From Hydrogenovibrio marinus (GTDB lineage Bacteria > Pseudomonadota > Gammaproteobacteria > Thiomicrospirales > Thiomicrospiraceae): DNA of 64,000 bases. The translations under genes were made by a program, and so were the position numbers. The notes under the pieces were generated by a model that was given only the letters and a program-made list of their open reading frames with translations, searched no databases and was not told where the DNA came from. The stretch is taken from assembly GCF_013340845.1 (NCBI RefSeq), contig NZ_AP020335.1, positions 2,418,001 to 2,482,000 of the forward strand. The letters run 5' to 3'. This document shows positions 51,726 to 59,610 of this stretch, in pieces (within the stretch, counting starts at the first letter, position 1; every line of letters begins with the position of its first letter).

Positions 51726-53015
51726 TTAATGTTGATGGTCAGTGTGAGCCGGCTTCTCGGACGCACTGCTAGTCGACATCAATTTTCTGAGGTTACTTTG
51801 AATCTGACTTTCAGAATCCAACAGGAACTGACCGGAAACCACAATACGGTCGCCTTCATCCAAGCCGGAGTAGATTTCGACAATGCCTTGCGTTTCCATA
51901 CCCGTGACGACTTTCACCACTTGGAACTCGCCATTATCCAGCTCTTTCACCACGCGTTTTTCATGACCATCGTCAATCACAGCGCTAAGCGGAATGGCTA
52001 AGGTATTGTGTTTCGGTCCACCATAGATCGCCACATTGACAAACATGTTCGGCTTAAGCGCTAAATCCTTGTTTTCCACTGGAAGACGCACTTTCAAAGC
52101 TTGCGAAGCGACATCCGTCACCGGGTAGATATAATCAATCACACCTTCCCACTTGCGGCTCGGATAAGCTTCTGTAGAAATGTCCGCGGTCAAACCATCT
52201 TTAATCCAGCTTTGTTGCAAAGGCATGACTTCGGCTTCTATCCAAACACTCGACAAGTCAGCGACACTCATCAACTCGGTTTGCGGTTGTACATACATGC
52301 CGTCCTGCACAATAAGACTCGATACCACACCATCCTGCGGCGCATAAATCGGTACCTGATTGATAGTTTTTCCGGTTTTTTCGATTTTACGGATGACGGA
52401 ATTATCCAGCCCTAAGAGCGATAAGCGGATTTCAGCGGACTGCACCAATGAATCAGCGGATCGACCGATGCGTTTACGGTTCTGTACAGCCAGCAACAAA
52501 TCCTGCTCGGCGGATACGATTTCCGGGGAATAGATACGATAAAGCAACTGACCTTTTTTGATGCTTTCACCATTGCTTCGCACCGCCAAATCGCTAATCC
52601 AGCCTGATGCTCTTGGGTGAATATGCACCGCTTTGCTTTCATCTGCCACGACTTTTCCGAATGTCGGAATATATTTCCAAAGCGTGGTTTTCTGTACTTT
52701 GGTGGTTCGGATGGCAAACCCTTGTTTCGTACCGGAAGCCCCGCCTTGCCCAGCGAAAATCTTAGGAGCTTCTTCAGATGCCTTGAAAGCCTGTTTCACC
52801 AACGTCATACCACAAATAGGGCAAGTACCGGGGTGGTCGCGCACAATCTGCGGATGCATCGGACAAACATATTTATAAAGAATCTTGTCATCGCCTTTGC
52901 CTGGCGATAGGGTCATGAGTTTTTTGCCGTCGGCAGTATCCGCCAACGCCAATGCAGGTACGCCGCTCAGTACCGCTGAAATCATGCCGGAAAGAAATTG
53001 TCTACGAGTTTTCAT
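51726..53015 (-). CDS. cusB: CusB-type membrane fusion protein with heavy-metal-binding domain and Tat-like signal
   Basis: 429 residues from the ATG at 53015, preceded by AAAAAGG; a GTG at 53024 is an alternative start. The N-terminus [15 protein letters not shown] has a twin-arginine pattern (TRRQFLSG), then a cleavage-type ALALA. Residues about 47-75 form a heavy-metal-binding domain with YKYVCPMHP and TCPICGMTL. The remainder is the HlyD/CusB core (biotinyl-lipoyl, barrel). It hands metal to the RND pump. A Tat signal is unusual for this family. Confidence 0.82.
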   Translation of the reverse strand: MKTRRQFLSGMISAVLSGVPALALADTADGKKLMTLSPGKGDDKILYKYVCPMHPQIVRDHPGTCPICGMTLVKQAFKASEEAPKIFAGQGGASGTKQGFAIRTTKVQKTTLWKYIPTFGKVVADESKAVHIHPRASGWISDLAVRSNGESIKKGQLLYRIYSPEIVSAEQDLLLAVQNRKRIGRSADSLVQSAEIRLSLLGLDNSVIRKIEKTGKTINQVPIYAPQDGVVSSLIVQDGMYVQPQTELMSVADLSSVWIEAEVMPLQQSWIKDGLTADISTEAYPSRKWEGVIDYIYPVTDVASQALKVRLPVENKDLALKPNMFVNVAIYGGPKHNTLAIPLSAVIDDGHEKRVVKELDNGEFQVVKVVTGMETQGIVEIYSGLDEGDRIVVSGQFLLDSESQIQSNLRKLMSTSSASEKPAHTDHQH

Positions 53016-53028
53016 AGAATTCACCTTT

Positions 53029-53047
53029 TTTCGAGAGTCTCTCGAAA
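53029..53047. repeat. perfect inverted repeat in the cusB leader
   Basis: TTTCGAGA (53029-53036), GTC, TCTCGAAA (53040-53047). It sits 13 bases before the cusB start on the minus strand, overlapping the ribosome-binding region. It might be an operator or a translation-control hairpin. Confidence 0.5.
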
Positions 53048-53117
53048 GTATAAAAATTGACTAAACGATTGTGTGCTGAACGCTTAAACAGGGTTCAAAA
53101 GGCACAGTGAAGCGAAT

Positions 53118-53534
53118 TCAGGCGAATTTTGGAGGACGGATGTGTTTGCTGGTAGGCGCAACCGGTAAGGTTGTTTGCAAAGCGAAAACCGGCATCTCAG
53201 ATGGCACGGCAAAATGGAATTCCTGCATCACCAGGTCAGCGACAGGATAGATAACATGACACGTATCCATATCGTAATCACAGGGACCGTGGCAATAAGG
53301 ACAATAATGTGCATAGGACATTTTTGGCAAATCTTGAGTCATCGCAACGATATGCATAGAGCCCGACATCGTCATATCACCCATCATCATGCCTTGATGA
53401 TTCATATTATGATGCATTGAGATTTCGACATTCTGACCGCTTTCAGGCAAAGGGATAGCCGCCGCCCAATGAGAATACAGGGCAGAGAACAGAACCATAT
53501 AGGCCATGAAATAATGTCTTAGTCGCTTTTTCAT
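53118..53534 (-). CDS. Met/His-rich exported protein
   Basis: 138 residues. Signal peptide about 1-27. The mature N-terminus is Met/His-rich (SMHHNMNHQGMMMGDMTM), followed by a Cys cluster YCPYCHGPC and a second CHV. This composition suggests binding of Cu(I) or other soft metals in the periplasm. It is encoded upstream of the Cus operon on the same strand, so it probably belongs to the same copper response. I do not recognise a family name. Confidence 0.7.
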   Translation of the reverse strand: MKKRLRHYFMAYMVLFSALYSHWAAAIPLPESGQNVEISMHHNMNHQGMMMGDMTMSGSMHIVAMTQDLPKMSYAHYCPYCHGPCDYDMDTCHVIYPVADLVMQEFHFAVPSEMPVFALQTTLPVAPTSKHIRPPKFA

Positions 53535-53607
53535 AAGTTCAATTTTAAGAGAATGCTTATATTTTGCAATTAAAAATAAACCACCAACCCATTGAATTTT
53601 TTAATAA

Positions 53608-53622
53608 CAAAAATGATTCTCA
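53608..53622 (-). promoter_or_regulatory. candidate Fur-like box upstream of the permease
   Basis: On the minus strand TGAGAATCATTTTTG, two mismatches to TGAnAATnATTnTCA. It is just before the -35 of the permease promoter. Low support by sequence only. Confidence 0.3.
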
Positions 53623-53623
53623 C

Positions 53624-53652
53624 TTGTTGTTTTGTTGTTAGCGGCGTAGAAT
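53624..53652 (+). promoter_or_regulatory. sigma70-type promoter for the permease-TSUP operon
   Basis: TTGTTG (53624-53629) and TAGAAT (53647-53652), spacing 17, about 38 bases before the permease start. A Fur-like box overlaps its upstream side. Confidence 0.5.
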
Positions 53653-53689
53653 AAGACCTGATTTTCAAACAATTTCTTACAGGTTCTCT

Positions 53690-54853
53690 ATGTTAATTTC
53701 TTTTTGGGAAAATCTTTGGCAGACCCTTTCCATTGCTGCGCCTTGGCTAATTTTTGGCTTATTGATTGCAGGTGTCATCAAAGCGAAAGTATCAAACAAA
53801 TGGGTAGCAAAACACTTGTCTGGAGAAGGCGCGACACCTGTCGTCAAAGGCGCCTTGATCGGTGCGCCCTTGCCATTGTGTTCTTGCTCAGTCATTCCGG
53901 TGGCTACCCAATTACACCGATCCGGAGCCTCTAAAGGCGCGACTGCTGCTTTTCTGGTATCCACACCGGAAACAGGTGTGGACTCCATTTCTTTAAGTTA
54001 TGCCTTACTCGGTCCGTTTATGGCAATCATTCGTCCGATTTCCGCCATTATATCCGCGCTGGTCACCGGACTGAGCATCAGTTGGTTCGCCAAGCACGAA
54101 TCCACCACCCAAGACGTCGGAACAGATACCAAAACCCCTCAGCCATCTGGAACAAGTTGTTGTTCACATGAAGCACACAAACCTGCATCAAACGCCACAA
54201 CCAGCTGCTGCTCAAGCAGTGCCCAAGAATCGGTCAAAAAAGACACCAGTTGCTGCTCGCAAGAGCAAGAAACCAGCAGTTGTTGTGGCACATCAAAACC
54301 TGATGACGCAGCAAAGATGACCATTCTGCAAGGGGTGCATTATGCCTTTACGCAAATGCTGGACGACATGAAAAAATGGCTGTTGATCGGTCTGATTTTG
54401 TCTGCATTGGTGATGACCTTTATTCCTAATGATTTCTTATTGCAGTACCAAAACACTTGGTGGATTTATTTGCTGGTATTCGTTGCCAGTTTCCCGGTGT
54501 ATATCTGTGCTTCAGCATCAACGCCGGTGGCTGCGGGCTTAATGTTGGCAGGGTTATCCCCGGGCGCGGCATTGATTTTTATGTTGGCAGGCCCGTCCAC
54601 CAATATCGCGACATTGGGTATCCTGAAACAGGAATTGGGAAGCCAAGCCATGAAACTTTACGTGGCGACGCTTGCAATCAGCAGTATTGCACTGGGGGTT
54701 ATTGTGGACTGGATTGCCCGTGACTGGCACTTGGATTTCCATCAACAATTGATGCACAGCCATGAATTTCTGCCAGGTTGGGTCAGTGCGGTAAGTGTGG
54801 TGATTTTGTTCGCCTTCGGTATTCAGGCGATTCGTAACAAAATCCTGCGCTAA
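53690..54853 (+). CDS. SO_0444/ArsP-like copper/zinc efflux permease with Cys-rich loop
   Basis: 387 residues, about 8-10 membrane helices. N-terminal half has GAPLPLCSCSVIPVAT (permease signature with CxC), and the C-terminal half CASASTPVAAGLMLAG. Between the halves (about 150-205) is a hydrophilic loop with four Cys-Cys pairs (TSCCSH, TSCCSS, TSCCSQ, SSCCGT). This fits the SO_0444 Cu/Zn efflux family. A start codon overlap (TAATG) couples it to the TSUP gene. Confidence 0.82.
   Translation: MLISFWENLWQTLSIAAPWLIFGLLIAGVIKAKVSNKWVAKHLSGEGATPVVKGALIGAPLPLCSCSVIPVATQLHRSGASKGATAAFLVSTPETGVDSISLSYALLGPFMAIIRPISAIISALVTGLSISWFAKHESTTQDVGTDTKTPQPSGTSCCSHEAHKPASNATTSCCSSSAQESVKKDTSCCSQEQETSSCCGTSKPDDAAKMTILQGVHYAFTQMLDDMKKWLLIGLILSALVMTFIPNDFLLQYQNTWWIYLLVFVASFPVYICASASTPVAAGLMLAGLSPGAALIFMLAGPSTNIATLGILKQELGSQAMKLYVATLAISSIALGVIVDWIARDWHLDFHQQLMHSHEFLPGWVSAVSVVILFAFGIQAIRNKILR
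54765..54782 (-). repeat. near copy of the 18-base repeat inside the permease gene
   Basis: AATTTCTGCCAGGTTGGG, identical to the rsmG internal copy and two bases from the repeat. It lies in the last 30 codons of the permease gene. Confidence 0.45.
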
Positions 54854-55605
54854 TGCCCGAACTCTCACTGGAGCTGGTCTCCTTTTTATTCGCTATCGCT
54901 TTACTGGCAGGGATGATCGATACCCTTGCTGGCGGCGGTGGCTTGCTAACGCTACCAGCATTGATTGTCAGCGGATTACCACCCTTAAGTGCTCTCGCCA
55001 CCAACAAACTCCAAGCCTCAATGGGCACTGCCACTGCAACTTACATGATGCTCAAACACCAGCACGTGACATGGCAGCAAATAAGACCCTTGATGCTGAC
55101 GGCGTTTATCGGTTCTGCTATTGGCACCCTCATCATCCAGTTTCTTGATACACAATTCCTGTCTTGGTTGATACCAGTGGTACTGTTTGTCATCGCCGTT
55201 TATTTCGTGCTCGCCAAGGCTCCACATGAACCGGATAGACCCCATAAAGTGTCGGACAACACCTACCGACGATTCGTACTCCCTTTGATTGGCGCTTATG
55301 ACGGAATGTTTGGCCCGGGCACCGGCTCTTTTTTCAGTTTGGCTGGCGTGTCATTAAAAGGACAAGGGTTACTTAAGACAACCGCCACGGCAAAAACACT
55401 GAATTTCGCTACCAATATCGCTTCGCTAATTGTGTTTATCTTCGCCGGACATATCGCTTGGCTGCTGGGCGCGGTGATGATGTTGGGGCAGGTTATCGGC
55501 GCATGGCTAGGCTCGCATTTTTTGTTCCGCGTCAATCCGACACATTTGCGTTATCTGGTGGCATTGATGTGTTTGGCAATGCTGGCAAAAACCCTTCTTA
55601 GCTAA
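54853..55605 (+). CDS. TSUP/TauE family membrane transporter
   Basis: 250 residues, about 8 membrane helices. N-terminal AGMIDTLAGGGGLLTLPALI is the TauE/SafE signature, repeated in a weaker form near the middle (AYDGMFGPGTGSFF). These transporters move sulfur anions such as sulfite or sulfonates, or other small anions. It starts on the last base of the permease gene and precedes cynS by 95 bases. Confidence 0.85.
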   Translation: MPELSLELVSFLFAIALLAGMIDTLAGGGGLLTLPALIVSGLPPLSALATNKLQASMGTATATYMMLKHQHVTWQQIRPLMLTAFIGSAIGTLIIQFLDTQFLSWLIPVVLFVIAVYFVLAKAPHEPDRPHKVSDNTYRRFVLPLIGAYDGMFGPGTGSFFSLAGVSLKGQGLLKTTATAKTLNFATNIASLIVFIFAGHIAWLLGAVMMLGQVIGAWLGSHFLFRVNPTHLRYLVALMCLAMLAKTLLS

Positions 55606-55700
55606 GCTGATGACCCCGTCAATTTTTAGCCATTGGCATAGATGTCATACTTGGTATGGCGGTTGCTGTTTTTTCTCTGAGATCAACAGAGGAGGAACCC

Positions 55701-56141
55701 ATGAATAAAGTTGAAATGACCGAAACGATTATTCTGGCAAAAAATGAATTGGGCGTCAGTTGGGCGCAAATCGCCGATGCAGCGGGGTTGAGCGAAGTTT
55801 TCACCACTTCCGCTTGCTTGGGCATGAATAGTTTGCAGCCAGAACCGGCAGAAAAACTCGGTGCATTTTTGAAACTGCCTGTGGAAGCTATTGGTGCATT
55901 ACAGACTTTTCCGCACAAAAGTTGGGAGAAAACGGTACCGACTGATCCTTTGATTTATCGCCTCTATGAAATCGTCGGCGTCTATGGACCGACTATGAAA
56001 GAGTTGATTCACGAAAAATTCGGTGACGGCATTATGAGCGCCATTGATTTCAGCATGCATATTGATAAAGAAGAAAACCCAGCGGGTGACCGTGTGGTCG
56101 TAACAATGAACGGTAAGTTCCTACCTTATAAGTCTTGGTAA
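55701..56141 (+). CDS. cynS: cyanate hydratase (cyanase)
   Basis: 146 residues from the ATG at 55701, preceded by AGGAGG. The catalytic residues Arg87, Glu90 and Ser113 are all present (LIYRLYEIVG, GIMSAIDFS), with the conserved EKFGDGIMSA. Converts cyanate and bicarbonate to ammonia and carbon dioxide. The neighbouring TSUP transporter could supply cyanate; the usual cynT carbonic anhydrase and cynX are not nearby. Confidence 0.96.
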   Translation: MNKVEMTETIILAKNELGVSWAQIADAAGLSEVFTTSACLGMNSLQPEPAEKLGAFLKLPVEAIGALQTFPHKSWEKTVPTDPLIYRLYEIVGVYGPTMKELIHEKFGDGIMSAIDFSMHIDKEENPAGDRVVVTMNGKFLPYKSW

Positions 56142-56172
56142 GACTTTAAACTACTAGTTGTCATAAGCTCTG

Positions 56173-56194
56173 CCCCGCTTTCGCGGGGTTTTTT
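56173..56194 (+). terminator. intrinsic terminator after cynS
   Basis: CCCCGC (56173-56178), loop TTTC, GCGGGG (56183-56188), TTTTTT (56189-56194). Confidence 0.93.
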
Positions 56195-56206
56195 GTTCCT
56201 CGAACT

Positions 56207-56224
56207 CCCAACCTGGCAGATTTT
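56207..56224 (+). repeat. 18-base intergenic repeat, copy G
   Basis: Perfect copy of CCCAACCTGGCAGATTTT after the cynS terminator and before the TIR-like gene. Confidence 0.9.
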
Positions 56225-56298
56225 CCTCACATTAATATTTTTACCGACTAAAATTAACTGCCACTTCTTCAATTAAGCATTAAAGGCGAGAATGAACT

Positions 56299-57123
56299 AT
56301 GTATTACCATGTTATTGTCGAAACAAATGGAAAAGACAAAAAAGGCAACAACAAACATTACTATGAGTTTGACAATCCTGATCTTGAAGAGATTAAGGAG
56401 CTCATTGTTATCCCCTATAAAGAAAATAACGAAATTTACATAGATGGTGCATACATAAAAAGAAAGGACATCATAAGTTTAAAAATTAAAAGCTCAGAAA
56501 GACCTACTGTAGAGTTGAAAGCGATTGCACAAAGCAATGTTCCTCATAACGTATTGGCAGTCTATACAACAACAAACGTTGTTCATAATGGTAGATATGT
56601 GACAGATATTACAAAAGAAACCCTGAAATCTTCAGGAGGCATTCTAAATCCTAGCTCACCAGCACAAACTTCATCCGTGGATAAAAATGAAGTTTTTATA
56701 GTTCACGGTAGAGATGAGCATGCCAAAATAGATGCCGCTCGTTTTATCGAAAGCTTGGGATTAAAAGCTATTATTCTTCACGAGCAAACAAATTCCGGTA
56801 AAACCATTATTGAGAAAATTGAATCATACACAAATGTCGGATTTGCTATTGTCTTATACACTCCCTGTGATATTGGGGGGCTCGAAAATGGAGAACAACG
56901 ACCTCGAGCGAGGCAGAATGTCGTTTTTGAACACGGATTTCTAATCGGAAAATTAGGGAGAAGCAATGTCTGTGCTTTAGTGAAAGGTCAAGTCGAAAAA
57001 CCTAACGATATTAGCGGCATCGCATATATTCCCCTTGATGACCATGGAGCATGGAAAATGAAAGTGGCTCAAGAAATGCGAAGTGCTGGTTATAATATTG
57101 ATTTGAATAACATAACATTTTAA
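56299..57123 (+). CDS. stand-alone TIR-like nucleotide-binding protein
   Basis: 274 residues, AT-rich compared with its neighbours. Residues about 131-260 form a TIR-like domain of the PF10137 group: VFIVHGRDEHAK, LHEQTNSGKTIIEKI, and NVVFEHGFLIGKLGR with the presumed catalytic Glu211. The N-terminal ~125 residues (YYHVIVETNGK, IYIDGAYIKRKDI) are not recognised. Such TIR proteins act as NAD-degrading effectors in some antiphage systems (for example CBASS), but no sensor partner is adjacent. It ends 18 bases before the convergent rlmD. Likely acquired by transfer. Confidence 0.8.
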   Translation: MYYHVIVETNGKDKKGNNKHYYEFDNPDLEEIKELIVIPYKENNEIYIDGAYIKRKDIISLKIKSSERPTVELKAIAQSNVPHNVLAVYTTTNVVHNGRYVTDITKETLKSSGGILNPSSPAQTSSVDKNEVFIVHGRDEHAKIDAARFIESLGLKAIILHEQTNSGKTIIEKIESYTNVGFAIVLYTPCDIGGLENGEQRPRARQNVVFEHGFLIGKLGRSNVCALVKGQVEKPNDISGIAYIPLDDHGAWKMKVAQEMRSAGYNIDLNNITF

Positions 57124-57141
57124 ACCTCGAGCTCTTTACTA

Positions 57142-58374
57142 CTAAATTCTAAAAACACCTGGCAATTTTTTCTTAGCAGTTTTTTTGGTTTTCACCAACT
57201 GCACCATGACTTCTGCATGCGATGTGTGCGGGAACATATCCATAAATCCGGCTTTGCGCAATTGGTAGCCTTGCTTTTCCAATAGCTGCACATCTCGAAT
57301 CAAAGTCGAAGCATTACAGGAAACATAGACGATAATTTGTGCATTGAGCTTACCCATTTGCTGACAAATAGACATGGCGCCCTGACGGCCTGGATCCAAC
57401 AAGACTCGGTCATACTTCTGATGGTGGAACCAATGAAAATCTTTGGCTGACTCGAACAAATCGGCTTTGTAGAAAGTCGCTTGCGACAAGCCGTTTTTCT
57501 CAGCGTTCTTTTGTGCAAAATCTACCAGGTTGGGGTCGCCTTCCACACCGATGACTTTGGATACTTTTTGCGCAATCGGCAACGTGAAGTTACCCACACC
57601 GCAGAACAAATCCAGTACGGCATTACTTGCTTCCAACTCGAGCCAATCCATTGCCTGTGCCACCATCTTCTGGTTGATTTCGGCATTGACCTGAATGAAA
57701 CCATCTTTTGGAAAATCAAACACCAGGTCGTTCAATGCATAGTGCGCTGCTGAAACGGAATCATCATCCGACCAAATCATTTGCGGTGGTTCACCGGGCA
57801 ATACTGATTCGACCAAGGTGACTTCTTTCAATGCGCGGCTGGCTAGCGGTAAACATTGCTCACGTTTCACGTGTAACGCTTGGTTCATTTCCGCAGTGAG
57901 CAGCGGGCAGGATTCAATATCCACCATCTCACTGGAGGCTTTGGCACGAAAACCGAATTTAGCGATCTTATCTGCTTTGTGCTTGCCGAAAACAAAACGT
58001 GCGCGACGACGATAGGCTTGATCGTCACCCACCAAAGGCTCGACGATTTTGCATTTTTTGGCATCAACCGCTTTGGTGAGCGCCGTCAGAAAATGCTTGG
58101 CTTTCCATTCGCGCTGGGCATTGATATCAGCATGCTGCAACTGACAACCGCCGCACTCGCCATAGACCGAACAAAAAGGTTCAATACGATGTTCGGACGG
58201 AGACAGTACTTCCACCAACACGGCTTCGTCATAGGTTTTTTGTAACTGAGTGATTCTCGCCGTCACTTTATCACCGGGAATCGCGCCCTCGATAAAAACG
58301 GTTTTACCTTCAACACGACCGATACCACGTCCATCATGGGATAAATCAATTACTTCTATCTGCTCTAAAATCAT
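57142..58374 (-). CDS. rlmD: 23S rRNA (uracil1939-C5)-methyltransferase
   Basis: 410 residues. N-terminal TRAM-like region, then a 4Fe-4S Cys cluster (FCSVYGECGGCQ), SAM motif LDLFCGVGNFTLP, VLLDPGRQGA and the catalytic Cys in YVSCNASTLIRD. It methylates U1939 of 23S rRNA. It holds the variant 18-base repeat (57517-57534) and a parS-like site (57863-57878), both inside coding sequence. Confidence 0.94.
   Translation of the reverse strand: MILEQIEVIDLSHDGRGIGRVEGKTVFIEGAIPGDKVTARITQLQKTYDEAVLVEVLSPSEHRIEPFCSVYGECGGCQLQHADINAQREWKAKHFLTALTKAVDAKKCKIVEPLVGDDQAYRRRARFVFGKHKADKIAKFGFRAKASSEMVDIESCPLLTAEMNQALHVKREQCLPLASRALKEVTLVESVLPGEPPQMIWSDDDSVSAAHYALNDLVFDFPKDGFIQVNAEINQKMVAQAMDWLELEASNAVLDLFCGVGNFTLPIAQKVSKVIGVEGDPNLVDFAQKNAEKNGLSQATFYKADLFESAKDFHWFHHQKYDRVLLDPGRQGAMSICQQMGKLNAQIIVYVSCNASTLIRDVQLLEKQGYQLRKAGFMDMFPHTSHAEVMVQLVKTKKTAKKKLPGVFRI
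57517..57534 (-). repeat. exact variant copy of the 18-base repeat inside rlmD
   Basis: AAAATCTACCAGGTTGGG on the plus strand, the exact reverse complement of the copy H variant CCCAACCTGGTAGATTTT. It encodes NLVDF in the middle of the SAM domain region. Confidence 0.65.
57863..57878. promoter_or_regulatory. parS-like site inside rlmD
   Basis: CGTTTCACGTGTAACG, 13 of 16 bases match the parS consensus TGTTTCACGTGAAACA, including one intact GTTTCAC half. ParB is encoded 31 kb away in this origin-proximal window. Confidence 0.35.
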
Positions 58375-58467
58375 GATTCTTGTCTTTATTTTTGATTGAG
58401 GGCATTATAACTTAACTACATTCAAACCCTTTTGGATAAAACCAACCCGAAAGATACGAGATATACC

Positions 58468-59052
58468 ATGAAAGCCTATTTACTCTCTACCGACATCATT
58501 GATTGGGAACACCCGGACGTTTTGGCGAAAGCGAAACAACTGGCAAGCCATTTGAAAGATGACACCGCAGTTGCCAAAGCCTGTTTTGAATTCGTACGGG
58601 ATGAAATCGCGCATAGTGTGGACTTCAAGCGCAACCCAGTCACCTGCAAGGCTTCGGATGTATTGAAATATGGCACCGGTTATTGCTATGCCAAGAGTCA
58701 TTTGCTGGCGGCACTGCTCAGAGCCAATGGCATTCCGGCAGGACTTTGCTATCAAAGACTCCCCATCAATGACGAAACGCCACCGTTTTGCCTGCATGGC
58801 TTGAATGCGGTTTTTCTGGAAGATTTCGGCTGGTATCGTATAGATGCGCGGGGCAATAAACCGGGGGTGAATGCACAGTTTTGCCCGCCGGATGAACAAC
58901 TGGCGTTTCCAATCAAGATAGCAGGCGAAATGGATTTACCGGAAATCTATGCAGATCCTCTGCCTCAGGTGGTTGAAGCTCTGACAACCTACCAAACTTA
59001 TTTGGAAGTCGCGGCGCATTTACCGGATATAGACCCGGAAAAGCTGGACTAA
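58468..59052 (+). CDS. transglutaminase-like protein
   Basis: 194 residues from the ATG at 58468. The Cys-His-Asp triad is present: GTGYCYAKSHL (Cys73), FCLHGLNAVF (His110) and YRIDARG (Asp126). Members of this family act as peptidases or amide-bond enzymes. Cytoplasmic, no signal. Convergent with the HxlR gene. Confidence 0.85.
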   Translation: MKAYLLSTDIIDWEHPDVLAKAKQLASHLKDDTAVAKACFEFVRDEIAHSVDFKRNPVTCKASDVLKYGTGYCYAKSHLLAALLRANGIPAGLCYQRLPINDETPPFCLHGLNAVFLEDFGWYRIDARGNKPGVNAQFCPPDEQLAFPIKIAGEMDLPEIYADPLPQVVEALTTYQTYLEVAAHLPDIDPEKLD

Positions 59053-59056
59053 CACC

Positions 59057-59074
59057 CCCAACCTGGTAGATTTT
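59057..59074 (+). repeat. 18-base intergenic repeat, copy H (one mismatch)
   Basis: CCCAACCTGGTAGATTTT (C to T at 59067) between the convergent transglutaminase-like and HxlR genes. Confidence 0.85.
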
Positions 59075-59093
59075 TATAGTGTCTTTCAGTGGT

Positions 59094-59468
59094 TTAAGCG
59101 GTTTGCGCTTTGTCTTCTGCTTGCCTTTCGACAATATAGTCTTCACCCCATTCATAGAGTGACTTGAGGATTGGAATGAGTTTTTCACCTTGCTCGGTCA
59201 AGCTATATTCCACCTTAGGCGGCACCACCGGGTAAACGGTTCGATAAACAATGCCTTCATCCTCCAACTCGCGGAGTTTTTGCGTCAACATCTTCTGGGT
59301 AATGCTGGGAATCAAACGGCGCAACTCACTATTGCGCTTGGTACCAAACTGCAAATACCACAAGATAAGACCTTTCCATTTACCATCCAACACATCTATC
59401 GCCACTTGGAAGGCGCAGTTATAAACCTGATTGTTGACGCGAATACCGCAAGACTCACATACCGACAT
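59094..59468 (-). CDS. HxlR family transcriptional regulator
   Basis: 124 residues, winged helix: WKGLILWYLQFGTKRNSELRR and LEDEGIVYRTVYPVVPPKVEYSLTEQG are typical (shown in parts). Three Cys residues near the N-terminus (Cys4, Cys7, Cys18) match redox- or quinone-sensing members such as YodB and HypR. It is divergent from the nitroreductase at 59611 and probably regulates it. Confidence 0.9.
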   Translation of the reverse strand: MSVCESCGIRVNNQVYNCAFQVAIDVLDGKWKGLILWYLQFGTKRNSELRRLIPSITQKMLTQKLRELEDEGIVYRTVYPVVPPKVEYSLTEQGEKLIPILKSLYEWGEDYIVERQAEDKAQTA

Positions 59469-59502
59469 AATGACCGACCCGTTTTAGGATTTATTTTATA
59501 GT

Positions 59503-59518
59503 TACTTTTTGGTAAGTA
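59503..59518. promoter_or_regulatory. candidate operator between HxlR and nitroreductase genes
   Basis: TACTT (59503-59507), 6-base spacer, AAGTA (59514-59518). The form resembles the TACTAT/TTAGTA-type boxes bound by YodB-like regulators. Confidence 0.45.
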
Positions 59519-59610
59519 TAGTACAAAAAAGTGCATTCTTATTCTTTTGTTTCATTAATGTTAGTATGACACCAGTTTTAGGATTTTCAACAAATTGAAA
59601 GGATACAACT

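Noticed and set aside
56299-57123. A full antiphage locus around the TIR-like gene
   Set aside because: The neighbours are cyanase and rlmD, both housekeeping genes; no synthase, cyclase or other sensor gene is adjacent.
57157-57175. A further copy of the 18-base repeat at the end of rlmD (ACCTGGCAATTTTT)
   Set aside because: Three or more mismatches and it lies in the normal C-terminal codons of rlmD; not counted.
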